A stretch of 43,301 nucleotides of DNA from an uncultured bacterium (GTDB lineage Bacteria; Bacteroidota; Bacteroidia; Bacteroidales; Bacteroidaceae). Every line of letters begins with the position of its first letter. Position 1 is the first letter of the stretch. The position numbers and the translations under genes are program-made. A model generated the notes under the pieces. That model was not told the DNA's origin. It did not search any database and saw only the letters and a list, made by a program, of their open reading frames with translations. The stretch is taken from assembly GCA_905214795.1 (NCBI GenBank), contig CAJMNM010000025.1:1-43301 (forward strand). Reading direction: 5' to 3'. This document shows positions 25,948 through 34,779 of the stretch, one piece after another.

Positions 25948-25979
25948 CAAATATAAGTAATCTCAATTGCTAAAGCAAC
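25948..25979 (-). promoter_or_regulatory. Promoter of the candidate small RNA
   Basis: On the minus strand, GTTG (25979-25976), 20 nt, TATATTTG (25955-25948) matches the Bacteroidetes promoter pattern with one mismatch in the -33 element. It lies between the small RNA and the end of the secreted-protein gene and points to the RNA. Confidence 0.65.
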
Positions 25980-26067
25980 AGCTATACTTGATATTTAATA
26001 TAAAAAATATTAAAATTTTATATAAGCATATGCTTATGCAAAATATATACGAAGGTTGACTGTTTGT

Positions 26068-26613
26068 TTATTGGTCTTCTACACAGAAATCATATGCTTT
26101 GAAGTCACCATATTGATTTACACTTTGTTGTGAAATGTCTACTAATATGTATTCACCGGGAAATAATGGCTTAATAGGAGTGACTTTGTAGCCCATTTCC
26201 GGTAAATTCTGAATATCGAAAATTCCGATTTCAACGCGCTGGTAATCACAATCCTTAAACTCGGCTGCAGGCATACGACGATAGCCACGTTTTTCTTTTA
26301 GGCGAATCAAAACATAATCATTAAGATGTTCTGTTTTGGGATAGATGGCAAAAGATGGCTGTTTGTCTGTTAACTGCTTGGCATGTGCTCCAGAAAAATA
26401 ACGGATATTTTTCTTACCAACATTTATGCCTTGTATATCCCATCCTTTTTTCATTTCTGTTTGACTGGTTATTGCATTCATTGGCTGTTGTTGGTTATTG
26501 ACATAAATGAATACAGTAGGAGCAGGTTGGTCCATCTGGGCTTGAACCTGCAAAAAGACCAGGCAAAGAGAGAAAAAAACAAAGATTTTCTTTAAATAAT
26601 TAGTTCTGTTCAT
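26068..26613 (-). CDS. Secreted protein of unknown function
   Basis: 181 residues with a clear signal peptide (hydrophobic FVFFSLCLVFLQ, cleavage after VQAQ, near residue 26). The mature protein is predicted to be beta-rich. No lipobox, sorting tail or transmembrane helix is present, so it is probably periplasmic or secreted. I do not recognise a family. It is a single gene; the next minus-strand transcription unit downstream is the candidate small RNA, which has its own promoter. Confidence 0.75.
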   Translation of the reverse strand: MNRTNYLKKIFVFFSLCLVFLQVQAQMDQPAPTVFIYVNNQQQPMNAITSQTEMKKGWDIQGINVGKKNIRYFSGAHAKQLTDKQPSFAIYPKTEHLNDYVLIRLKEKRGYRRMPAAEFKDCDYQRVEIGIFDIQNLPEMGYKVTPIKPLFPGEYILVDISQQSVNQYGDFKAYDFCVEDQ

Positions 26614-26767
26614 AATGTTGTGTTTGTATAAAGTTTAACGATGATTTTGGGCTTTTTACAGTTTTTCGTTGTTACCACAAAATGTTACATAAATATCCGT
26701 ATACATCTGTATATATAAGGTTTCATAACTGCAAAGAGACATACCAATTGCTGTATGCTTATTTTAA

Positions 26768-27433
26768 TCAGAATAGTGCTATTTGTCCGTTTTCTGTTTG
26801 AGCATATCTTTTTAGAAGTTCTAACATGAACGATGCACAAGACTGTACATTTTCTTTATTACCATCATATCCGTTTACGATTGCCAATAAATGTGTGGAT
26901 GACAAATCAAGCTTTGTTCGTTCATTATCGCTTGTTGGTGTACCAATTCCACCGATTGCATCCCGATATACAGGTAGTCCTTCTATATTTAATGCTCCAC
27001 GTCCAATTCCTTCATATGGTTCGCCGGCTTTACCAATACCAAGAACAAGCTCAGTTCCTTTTATTTTATCTATATCAAACCCGCCGATAGAATAACCAAA
27101 TGAAATGGATGCCAAATTAATCAGATCAACGACAGTATTGATTTGATACAGTTCGTGTCCGTTTAGCAGGCGGCGAACTAAAGCTTCTCCTGATGGACGA
27201 TACCTACTAGGATCTTTTCCACAACGTTTGTAAGCTGTGCGTGTGGCTTGAATGGACGGCATTAGTTTGATAGATTCTGTCGTATAAGTTTTTAAGTATG
27301 CTTGTCTGAAAATGTTGATTTCTTCCCACAGTTTATCAGAATAGGGTGTGTTGACAAATTTTGCCTCCAATGTGGCACATACAAACTGGGGACATACATT
27401 TTTAATCTCTTCTGAGATTGTGATTTTAATCAT
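26768..27433 (-). CDS. Free-standing B3/B4 domain protein (PheRS beta editing-domain relative)
   Basis: 221 residues covering essentially only the B3/B4 fold found in the beta chain of phenylalanyl-tRNA synthetase, where it helps remove wrongly charged tyrosine. Recognisable stretches are TAYKRCGKDPSRYRPSGEAL near residue 67, INTVVDLINLASISFGYSIGGFD near residue 100, and the later RDAIGGIGTPTSDNERTKL. Stand-alone members exist in many bacteria; they are thought to act on tRNA or amino acids, but their role is mostly unproven. It follows the gene at 27477-27842 by 43 nt and may share its transcript. Confidence 0.8.
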   Translation of the reverse strand: MIKITISEEIKNVCPQFVCATLEAKFVNTPYSDKLWEEINIFRQAYLKTYTTESIKLMPSIQATRTAYKRCGKDPSRYRPSGEALVRRLLNGHELYQINTVVDLINLASISFGYSIGGFDIDKIKGTELVLGIGKAGEPYEGIGRGALNIEGLPVYRDAIGGIGTPTSDNERTKLDLSSTHLLAIVNGYDGNKENVQSCASFMLELLKRYAQTENGQIALF

Positions 27434-27476
27434 ATTCCTATTGTCTTTTATTGCTTGGCATTAAAAAATGCTATGG

Positions 27477-27842
27477 TCAATACACACGTGCTACGTGTAG
27501 TGAATCGAGATTTATTTCCTCCTCGTTGGAGATTAATCTGTTGAAGTAAATAAAAGGGCGTCCTCTTAATCCATGATCAACTGTAAGATACAATGGTTTT
27601 TCATTAATGCCTACCGGTTCACGGTTAGCCCAAACAATACTGCCTTCATGCAATTCAAAAGCTTTTAGTATTTTTATGAGTTCACATTGATAGATTGGTG
27701 AATCTGGCTCTGAACATTCAGATTCATAATAATTTGTTGCTTCATCTTCTTCAAAAGCGGTGAAAGACGGTATAACAATATGTCCGTCACTGTTTTTACA
27801 TACTATAATATAAATAGGTGTGCTGTTTTCTTCGTTCTTCAT
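27477..27842 (-). CDS. Small protein of unknown function
   Basis: 121 residues, acidic, with no signal peptide or membrane helix. I see no known domain. The pattern of short hydrophobic strands (PIYIIVCKNSDGHIVIPSF; PLYLTVDHGLRGRPFIYF) suggests a small alpha/beta or beta fold. It lies 43 nt before the B3/B4 protein gene on the same strand, so the two may be co-expressed. Confidence 0.65.
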   Translation of the reverse strand: MKNEENSTPIYIIVCKNSDGHIVIPSFTAFEEDEATNYYESECSEPDSPIYQCELIKILKAFELHEGSIVWANREPVGINEKPLYLTVDHGLRGRPFIYFNRLISNEEEINLDSLHVARVY

Positions 27843-27923
27843 TACAATTGAGATTAACTGTTAGAGTTAGCACAAATATAAGAAAGAATTCTTATTCGGG
27901 ATGGATTTATCAGTAAAAACAAA

Positions 27924-29051
27924 TCAGAAACGCCAGTAAAGCTGTATTTCACCTACATTATAATGTTGGTCTCCCACATATGATTTATCATTAACGAATT
28001 GGTACTCGGCTTGCAGCTTGAAATTTTTATGGAAATAATAGTTTACTGCTGCCGCATAAATACTTTTCTGCTTATTAAAAGTTTTGTCATCTCTGTATAC
28101 ATCCCATTTTCCATAGATCTTGCAATGTGAGGTAGCTGGTGCACCAACCATCACATACCAACCGTCCGCGCGGTCATTACCGGATACAGTAATCTCATTA
28201 CCATTTATATTGTAATCACTGATTTTATGTCCCTGGCTGGTTACATACTCACCGCGAACTGTCCATTTAGATTCATATTTTAATCCAAAGGCCATACGGT
28301 TACGGTCTACAGTAATATCTTTCCCGTCTACGGTTTTTGTATAATTACCAGCCCAACCGAAAGCGCCGATACAAAGGTCTTTAACGGGTGATACCCATAT
28401 ACCCCCGATAATATCTTTTGTATTGTTCTCATCTGCATGATTAATTCCTTGACCGTTATAAATACCTATTTGATAATGTAGAAAACTGTGTCCGTCTTTT
28501 TTAGATGTGAACAAATCTCCCTGAAGTTGCAGGCCAAGGTCACGTCCGCCGCTAGAATGTTCACCAACTCGATCACTCATGCCGGCTAATTTTGAAATGA
28601 CTTGTGAGTTTGATGTAAATCCCACATCCCACGGATTCATTGGATTTTCAAAAGTAAAACCTCTTTTAAATTCACCAAATTTAATACTTGCAAATTTGTA
28701 TTTACACCATTCTGTCCATGCATCAATAACTCTTGGTCCCTTCTCTGTACCGGTTCCTGCCACACCGTTCATTTCCATTTGGAGTCCGTATTTGAAGTCC
28801 CAAAGTTTTCCATTTACATAAGCACGGATTAAACGGATATCGAATGTGCTGTGAGTTTTGTTCTTACTATCCAAGTCTTGATCATTAAATGACGCCTTTC
28901 CTATAACATATCCTCCAAAGGTGGTACTTTGCTTGATATTTTCCCACCATTTCTTTTTTGTATCAGAATTTACTTCTGTATTGTTTTCTTGTGAAAAGGA
29001 ATATGAATTTATCAAACTTAAAAGCGTAAATGTAAGTAGTATTTTTTTCAT
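27924..29051 (-). CDS. Phosphate-selective porin OprO/OprP-like
   Basis: An outer-membrane beta-barrel of 375 residues. The ATG at 29051 is chosen because the signal peptide (MKKILLTFTLLSL, cleavage near SFSQ) then starts cleanly; a TTG eight codons upstream is unlikely. The mature part shows the porin O/P pattern: FGGYVIGKASFN, RLIRAYVNGKLWDFKYGLQME, ASIKFGEFKRGFTFENPMNPWD, and a terminal strand ending in Trp-Arg-Phe (QLYWRF), as outer-membrane barrels do. It diverges from a PiT phosphate transporter, which supports phosphate or another anion as substrate. A minus-strand -7 element (TAATTTTG) is at 29073-29080. Confidence 0.88.
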   Translation of the reverse strand: MKKILLTFTLLSLINSYSFSQENNTEVNSDTKKKWWENIKQSTTFGGYVIGKASFNDQDLDSKNKTHSTFDIRLIRAYVNGKLWDFKYGLQMEMNGVAGTGTEKGPRVIDAWTEWCKYKFASIKFGEFKRGFTFENPMNPWDVGFTSNSQVISKLAGMSDRVGEHSSGGRDLGLQLQGDLFTSKKDGHSFLHYQIGIYNGQGINHADENNTKDIIGGIWVSPVKDLCIGAFGWAGNYTKTVDGKDITVDRNRMAFGLKYESKWTVRGEYVTSQGHKISDYNINGNEITVSGNDRADGWYVMVGAPATSHCKIYGKWDVYRDDKTFNKQKSIYAAAVNYYFHKNFKLQAEYQFVNDKSYVGDQHYNVGEIQLYWRF

Positions 29052-29072
29052 AATTCTTTTTTTTACGAGATG

Positions 29073-29080
29073 CAAAATTA
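29073..29080 (-). promoter_or_regulatory. -7 element for the porin gene
   Basis: The minus strand reads TAATTTTG, 21 nt upstream of the porin start codon. No TTTG lies at the expected -33 distance, which would fit a promoter that needs an activator. Confidence 0.4.
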
Positions 29081-29178
29081 GGGATTTTTAAGCAATTTAT
29101 TCTTTATATGGGGATAAATTATGACTAATACTACATTTTTGTAACAAAATGGCCCTTATTTTATACCGAAAATGTCGA

Positions 29179-29236
29179 TTGTAACAGGATTTTAACATCG
29201 TTGTTACATGTCTTACATATCATCCTAGTATTTTTG
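29179..29236 (+). promoter_or_regulatory. Pho-box-like phased repeats and promoter of the phosphate transporter
   Basis: Three contiguous 11-nt units, TTGTAACAGGA (29179-29189), TTTTAACATCG (29190-29200) and TTGTTACATGT (29201-29211), share TTkTwACA in exact 11-bp phase; CTTACAT (29212-29218) may be a fourth partial unit. A -7 element TATTTTTG (29229-29236) follows 10 nt after the array, and no good -33 TTTG is present. E. coli Pho boxes are also 11-bp direct repeats, ending about 10 bp before the -10 element and replacing the -35. I infer binding by a PhoB-like regulator. Confidence 0.6.
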
Positions 29237-29265
29237 CACACAAATAATTATTAATTAATGTCAAT

Positions 29266-31509
29266 ATGGAGATTATTTATTTCAGTTTCATTCTGTTTCT
29301 GTTCGTGCTGGCTGTTGTCGACTTGAATGTTGGTGTCAGCAATGACGCGGTGAACTTTCTAAATTCGGCCATTGGAGCCAAGGTTGCACGTTTTCGTACG
29401 GTGTTAATTATAGCTTCGATAGGTGTGTTTGTGGGAGCGACAATGAGCAATGGTATGATGGATATTGCCCGCCATGGCATATTCCAGCCTCAAATGTTCA
29501 GTTTTAATGATTTGCTTTGCATCTTTCTGGCAGTCATGGTTACTGATGTCGTTTTGCTGGATGTGTTTAATACTTTAGGTATGCCGACATCAACTACAGT
29601 TTCAATGGTTTTTGAACTGTTAGGTGGTACGTTTATTCTTGCATTATTGAAAATTGCATCGGATGATACAGGTACACTGGGATTTGCTGAGTTAATGAAT
29701 ACAGATAAGGCCTTATCAGTCATATTAGGTATTTTCCTGTCTGTAGCTATTGCATTTGTTTTTGGTGTTGTTGTACAATGGATATCCCGTATGATATTTA
29801 CCTTTAATTATAAAAAGCATTTGACATGGACTATCGGTGTTTTTGGTGGTATAGCTACAACAGCTATTTTATATTTTGCTTTATTGAAGGGATTAAAAGG
29901 TTCGTCTTTCATGACTCCTCAGATATCAGAATGGACAAATGCACATACTCTCCAATTGATAGGATGGTGTTTTGTTTGCAGCACAATCTTAATGCAGATA
30001 CTACATTTCTGCAAAATAAATATTTTTAAGATCATCATTTTTATGGGTACTTTTGCATTAGCCATGGCTTTTGCCGGAAATGACTTGGTAAACTTTGTTG
30101 GTGTGCCCTTGGCTGCCTATTCTGCATACCAGGATTTTGCTGCAAATGGAGCAGGTCAGGCCGGTACGTATATGATGAGTTCATTATGTGAAAGTGCAAA
30201 AACTCCGTTTATATTTCTCTTCTTGTCTGGTGTTATAATGGTTTATTCGCTTGCGACTTCAAAAAAGGCTCAGAACGTGGTAAAAACATCTGTAGACTTG
30301 GCACGCCAGGATGAAGGCGAGGAAATGTTCGGTTCTTCTAAAGTAGCCAGAAGTATTGTTCGTGCTTCGAATAATGTTGCTGAGTTTTTAGCAAAATATA
30401 CGCCTAAAAAAGTAGCAAATTGGATTGATTCTCGTTTTAATAAAGATGAGGTTATTCTTGAGAATGGCGCAGCTTTCGATTTAGTACGTGCATCTGTCAA
30501 TTTGGTGCTTGCCGGTTTGTTGATAGTAATGGGTACATCGTTAAAGCTTCCGTTGTCAACAACATATGTTACCTTTATAGTTGCTATGGGTACTTCTTTA
30601 GCTGATAGAGCCTGGACTCGTGAAAGTGCGGTATTCCGCATTACAGGGGTGCTTAATGTGATTGGAGGTTGGTTCCTTACTGCTGGTATTGCATTTTCAA
30701 TCTGCGCTATTGTAACCATTGCCATGTATTATGGTGGTGTAGTAATAATGGCTTTGTTTGTATTTGCAGCCATATTTATATTGATAAAGAGCAACTTCAC
30801 TTCAAAGTCTAAAGACGAAGTTGATTCACAGGAACTTCTTTTCAGAAATATAATGGCTACAAAAGATCCTGATGAGTGCTGGAGATTGCTGAAAAAGCAT
30901 GAGAGTATCTCTCAACAGAATTTATTGGATTTTACATGGAAAACATACGAAGATGTTGTCAATGGTTTTGTAAACGAAGATTTACGTACATTGCGCCGAA
31001 CAATGAAACGGCTTGATGCAGAGAAATCACATCGAAAGAAACTTCGTCAGCGTGAATTGGTTGGTATGAGACGTATAGACAAAAGTTTGTCTTTAGAGAA
31101 AAATACCTGGTTCCATTTGGCGTCGAATAGTGGTGAACAGATATTTTATTGCCTTAAACGTATGACTGAACCTTGTAAGGAACATGTTGATAATAATTTT
31201 AATCCACTACCTAAAGAATGCATCGAACAGCTCTTGCCTGTAAAGAAAAAGATTGTGGACTATATCATGCGTAGTGAGCAGATTGTGGAAGACCATGATT
31301 ATGACAAGATTGATACTCTTTTATCAGAAGAGGATGACTATAAGGCAACACTTTCTGCTATGAGAAAAGAACAGGAAGACCGTATGCAGATGGATCAGTC
31401 ACAAGGTTTGAAAGTTTCGTTGGTTTATTTGAATATTTTACAGGAAACACAGGAACTTTTAAGTGGATTACGTCATTATTTGCGTGCATACAGACGCTTT
31501 CAGCAATAA
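29266..31509 (+). CDS. PiT family inorganic phosphate transporter fused to a PhoU-like domain
   Basis: 747 residues. Residues 1 to about 515 are the PiT permease, importing phosphate with protons or sodium. They have the two inverted signature repeats of the family (VGVSNDAVNFLNSAIGAK near residue 25, and AFAGNDLVNFVGVPLAAY near residue 270) and about ten membrane helices. Residues about 525-747 are soluble, charged and helical (DLRTLRRTMKRLDAEKSHRK; SGLRHYLRAYRRF) and resemble PhoU, which restrains phosphate uptake. In many bacteria PiT and PhoU-like proteins are separate neighbours; here they are one chain, so control is built in. It stands between the divergent phosphate porin and ppk1. 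Confidence 0.9.
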   Translation: MEIIYFSFILFLFVLAVVDLNVGVSNDAVNFLNSAIGAKVARFRTVLIIASIGVFVGATMSNGMMDIARHGIFQPQMFSFNDLLCIFLAVMVTDVVLLDVFNTLGMPTSTTVSMVFELLGGTFILALLKIASDDTGTLGFAELMNTDKALSVILGIFLSVAIAFVFGVVVQWISRMIFTFNYKKHLTWTIGVFGGIATTAILYFALLKGLKGSSFMTPQISEWTNAHTLQLIGWCFVCSTILMQILHFCKINIFKIIIFMGTFALAMAFAGNDLVNFVGVPLAAYSAYQDFAANGAGQAGTYMMSSLCESAKTPFIFLFLSGVIMVYSLATSKKAQNVVKTSVDLARQDEGEEMFGSSKVARSIVRASNNVAEFLAKYTPKKVANWIDSRFNKDEVILENGAAFDLVRASVNLVLAGLLIVMGTSLKLPLSTTYVTFIVAMGTSLADRAWTRESAVFRITGVLNVIGGWFLTAGIAFSICAIVTIAMYYGGVVIMALFVFAAIFILIKSNFTSKSKDEVDSQELLFRNIMATKDPDECWRLLKKHESISQQNLLDFTWKTYEDVVNGFVNEDLRTLRRTMKRLDAEKSHRKKLRQRELVGMRRIDKSLSLEKNTWFHLASNSGEQIFYCLKRMTEPCKEHVDNNFNPLPKECIEQLLPVKKKIVDYIMRSEQIVEDHDYDKIDTLLSEEDDYKATLSAMRKEQEDRMQMDQSQGLKVSLVYLNILQETQELLSGLRHYLRAYRRFQQ

Positions 31510-31566
31510 TTCGTAATGTTAATATAAATAAAAGATAACATTCAAATAAATTAAGTAATAAAAAAC

Positions 31567-31618
31567 ACCTCTTTCTCAGTTTATTTTTTATAAAATAGAA
31601 TTGAGATAAGAGGTTTTT
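31567..31618 (+). terminator. Terminator between the phosphate transporter and ppk1
   Basis: ACCTCTTtCTCA pairs with TGAGAtAAGAGGT, and the loop region pairs further (TTTATTTT with AAAATAGA). The hairpin is followed by T6. It lies about 57 nt after the transporter stop and shows that ppk1 is at least partly transcribed separately. Confidence 0.75.
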
Positions 31619-31678
31619 TCAATATATTTATCGAAATAAATACCGTAAAAGTATTTGGCGTAAAATCAAGTTAAGTTT

Positions 31679-33793
31679 ATGAGTTCAAATCAAAATGTAA
31701 AACGCTCGCAGCTGATGATACCGCGTGACGTTAGTTGGATGTATTTTAACTATAGAATTTTACAGGAAGCACAAAATAAATCTGTGCCTTTACTTGAACG
31801 TCTTGGTTTCATGGGTATATACAGTAATAATCTGGATGAGTTTTTCCGGGTGCGTATGGCTACTTTAGCAAGACTGGCAGAGAGCAAACTCAAGCAGACT
31901 AAGAATCAAAGTGAAGAGGCACGAAAGGCAATGAAGGCCATTAATAAACTCAATTCTCAGTATAATAAAGAATTTGAATTTGTAATGGACTCATTAACAG
32001 AGGAACTGAAGAAAGAAAAACTCTGCATTGTTGATGATACTTGTTTGGATGAGAAGCAAAAACAGTTTATTCATCAATATTATCGGAATCAGCTGGCCGG
32101 ATTTACCAATCCAGTATGGTTAACTCAGGTGGGATTATTGGCCAATGAGACAGATGACAGTATTTATCTAGCCATAAAAATGAGTAAATGGCATGATGGT
32201 TATAAAAAAGAAAAGAAAGATTATGCGCTATTACGTGTACCGGTAGAAAAATTTGGCCGTTTCTTACGTCTGCCGGATGAAGATGGATGTCATTACATCA
32301 TGTATATGGATGATGTGATTCGTTTTTGTCTTCCAATGATTTTTGCCAGTGTAGATTTCAATCATTTTGAGGCTTATTCATTTAAGTTTACAAAAGATGC
32401 GGAAATGGAATTGGATAATGAATTGGATGCGGGCACGATGCAGAAAGTACAACGTGGTGTTAAAAGCCGTAAAAATGGACAGCCGATACGTGTCATCTAT
32501 GATGCCAGCATGCCTAAAGATTTGTGCAAAAGAGTAATGCAGCATCTTTCGCTTGACAAGTTTGATACAACGTTATCAGGTGGACGTTATCATAATCATA
32601 AGGATTTGATGAAATTTCCGGATTGCGGACGAGCAGACTTGAAATATCCGGTATGGAAACCGCTGTTTAAACCGGAATTCCTCAGTGCTAAAAGCCTGAT
32701 AGACCTTATCCGTGAGGAAGATCGTTTTTTGCATGTACCGTATCATTCATTTGATCATTATATTCAGTTACTCTGTGAAGCTGCTATCTCGCCGCGTGTC
32801 AAAGCGATTAAAACAACTCTTTACCGTTTGGCAAAAGACAGTAAAGTGGTAGAAGCGTTGATTGCAGCGGCTAAAAATGGTAAGAAAGTTACAGTTGTCA
32901 TTGAATTGCTGGCACGTTTTGATGAAGCCAGCAATATCAAGTGGAGTAAACGAATGAAAGATGCGGGCATTAATGTTATTTTCGGAGTCGAAGGTCTGAA
33001 AGTGCATTCCAAACTGCTTTATATTGACATGACTGTTGGTCATAGTATTGCTTGTGTAGGTACAGGAAACTTTCATGAAGGAAATGCTAGAATTTATACG
33101 GACTGTCTTCTTATGACTGCCTCTCAACCTATTGTCAAGGATGTGGCTAATGTATTTAATTTCATAGAGAAACCATTCTTACCTGTGAAATTCAAAGAAT
33201 TATTGGTATCTCCGAATTCCATGAAGAAGAATATTCTCAGTATGATTCAAACAGAGATCAAGAACAAGCAATTGGGACGTCCGGCATATATAAAAGTTAA
33301 GATTAACCATATTACAGACGAAGATGTTATAAAGAAATTGTATGAGGCTTCGGCTGCCGGTGTGCAGGTCGATTTGTTGGTTAGAGGTAACTGCTCGCTG
33401 GTTACAGGCGTTTCCGGTGTGAGTGACAATATTCGTATTCATGGCATTATAGACCGCTATCTGGAGCATAGTAGAATATTGATATTCTGTAATGGAGGTG
33501 ACGAACGTTACTATATAGGCAGTGCAGATTGGATGCCAAGAAATCTCGATCATCGAATAGAGGTAATGACACCTGTTTATAATCCTACAATTAAGGAAGA
33601 GCTGAAACGTATTGTAGAGTGGGGTATGGCAGATACCTTGAAAGGACGTTTGGTAGATGGCACCGGAGATAATTTGTTGTTGGCCTTAGATTCAACACAG
33701 AAACCGTTCCGCTCACAGGAAGAACTTTATAAATATTATGAGAAACAAATTGCAGACTATCGCGCTGCACAAAACAACAAAAAGGAAGAATGA
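31679..33793 (+). CDS. ppk1: Polyphosphate kinase 1
   Basis: Makes long-chain polyphosphate from the terminal phosphate of ATP, reversibly. The 704-residue protein has the four-domain Ppk1 plan. The N-terminal helical domain carries RDVSWMYFNYRILQEA and NLDEFFRVRMATL. The head domain covers residues about 115-320, and two phospholipase-D-like domains follow. The autophosphorylated histidine is His443 in GLKVHSKLLYI, the second catalytic histidine is His597 in RYLEHSRILIF, and ATP-binding residues lie in IKTTLYRLAKDSKVV. Length and spacing match E. coli Ppk (688 residues). It overlaps ppx by 4 nt. Confidence 0.96.
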   Translation: MSSNQNVKRSQLMIPRDVSWMYFNYRILQEAQNKSVPLLERLGFMGIYSNNLDEFFRVRMATLARLAESKLKQTKNQSEEARKAMKAINKLNSQYNKEFEFVMDSLTEELKKEKLCIVDDTCLDEKQKQFIHQYYRNQLAGFTNPVWLTQVGLLANETDDSIYLAIKMSKWHDGYKKEKKDYALLRVPVEKFGRFLRLPDEDGCHYIMYMDDVIRFCLPMIFASVDFNHFEAYSFKFTKDAEMELDNELDAGTMQKVQRGVKSRKNGQPIRVIYDASMPKDLCKRVMQHLSLDKFDTTLSGGRYHNHKDLMKFPDCGRADLKYPVWKPLFKPEFLSAKSLIDLIREEDRFLHVPYHSFDHYIQLLCEAAISPRVKAIKTTLYRLAKDSKVVEALIAAAKNGKKVTVVIELLARFDEASNIKWSKRMKDAGINVIFGVEGLKVHSKLLYIDMTVGHSIACVGTGNFHEGNARIYTDCLLMTASQPIVKDVANVFNFIEKPFLPVKFKELLVSPNSMKKNILSMIQTEIKNKQLGRPAYIKVKINHITDEDVIKKLYEASAAGVQVDLLVRGNCSLVTGVSGVSDNIRIHGIIDRYLEHSRILIFCNGGDERYYIGSADWMPRNLDHRIEVMTPVYNPTIKEELKRIVEWGMADTLKGRLVDGTGDNLLLALDSTQKPFRSQEELYKYYEKQIADYRAAQNNKKEE

Positions 33794-34779
33794 CAGAAGG
33801 ACAGAACTATGCGGCAATTGATATAGGAACCAATGCCGCTCGATTACTTATCAAAAACATTGATCACAATCCGTTGGGAGAAACAACCTTTCGTAAAGTG
33901 TTATTCATACGTTATCCGCTGCGCCTAGGACTGGATGTCTTTACCAAAGGAAAGATTGGAAAAGAGCGTGCCGACATGATGATGCGGATGATAAAAGGAT
34001 TTAAGGCCATGATGCGCCTTTACGATGTGGTGGACTTCCGCGCCTGTGCCACGAGTGCCATGCGTGATGCCAAAAACGGTAAGGAGCTTATTAAGAAAAT
34101 AGAAAAGAAGACAGGTGTTCATATCGACATTATTGACGGTAAAGAAGAAGCTGGCATCCTGTATAGCAATCACATTGAGAAGGTACCGGACAAAGAAGGT
34201 ACATATATGTATGTAGACGTAGGTGGAGGAAGTACAGAGATTACTCTTATACATAAGGGAAATCTTGTCGGTTCGATGAGTTATAATGTGGGTACCATTC
34301 GTTGGTTGAACAGAGCTGTAAAAGAAGGCATCATTGACGGACTTAAGGCTGATATGGCAGGCATGCATGCCAATTATGGTCCGATTAATATTATTGGTAG
34401 TGGAGGTAATATTAATAAATTGTTCCGTTTGGCAGAGGAAAAGAACAAGAAGGAATTAAAAATGCCGGTTTCTTCATTGAAAGTGCTTCACAAAGAGTTA
34501 TCTCCACTCTCTGTTGATGAACGTATGAACCGTTTCGGCCTTAAACCGGATCGTGCTGATGTTATTGTACCGGCAGCAGAGATTTTCCTGATTGTAGCAG
34601 AATGTGTACATGCTGAATACATTTATGTGCCAACAATCGGATTAGCCGATGGTATCATTGATTCGCTTTACAGTGCTGATGAACGTAAGCGCAGGGAACG
34701 TATCAAGAAAAATAAGATGTTACTTTCCGCAGAGTCTCAAGGACTTATTAATGCAGAAACTGTTGAAGCTGATAACTGA
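33790..34779 (+). CDS. ppx: Exopolyphosphatase (Ppx/GppA family)
   Basis: 329 residues of the ASKHA fold; it removes phosphate from polyphosphate ends and may also cleave pppGpp. The first phosphate-binding loop is AAIDIGTNAARLLI (residues 8-21). The second is MYVDVGGGSTEITLI near residue 140, and IIGSGGNINKL follows. E. coli Ppx has about 510 residues; the C-terminal HD-like half is absent here, as in other short Bacteroidetes members. Its ATG overlaps the ppk1 stop (ATGA), so the synthesising and degrading enzymes are made from one transcript by coupled translation. Confidence 0.93.
   Translation: MTEGQNYAAIDIGTNAARLLIKNIDHNPLGETTFRKVLFIRYPLRLGLDVFTKGKIGKERADMMMRMIKGFKAMMRLYDVVDFRACATSAMRDAKNGKELIKKIEKKTGVHIDIIDGKEEAGILYSNHIEKVPDKEGTYMYVDVGGGSTEITLIHKGNLVGSMSYNVGTIRWLNRAVKEGIIDGLKADMAGMHANYGPINIIGSGGNINKLFRLAEEKNKKELKMPVSSLKVLHKELSPLSVDERMNRFGLKPDRADVIVPAAEIFLIVAECVHAEYIYVPTIGLADGIIDSLYSADERKRRERIKKNKMLLSAESQGLINAETVEADN

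Noticed and set aside
29090..29150. Second Pho-box for the porin on the minus strand
   Set aside because: A single GTTACA lies at about 29141-29146, but no 11-bp-phased partner is found at a suitable distance from the porin -7 element.
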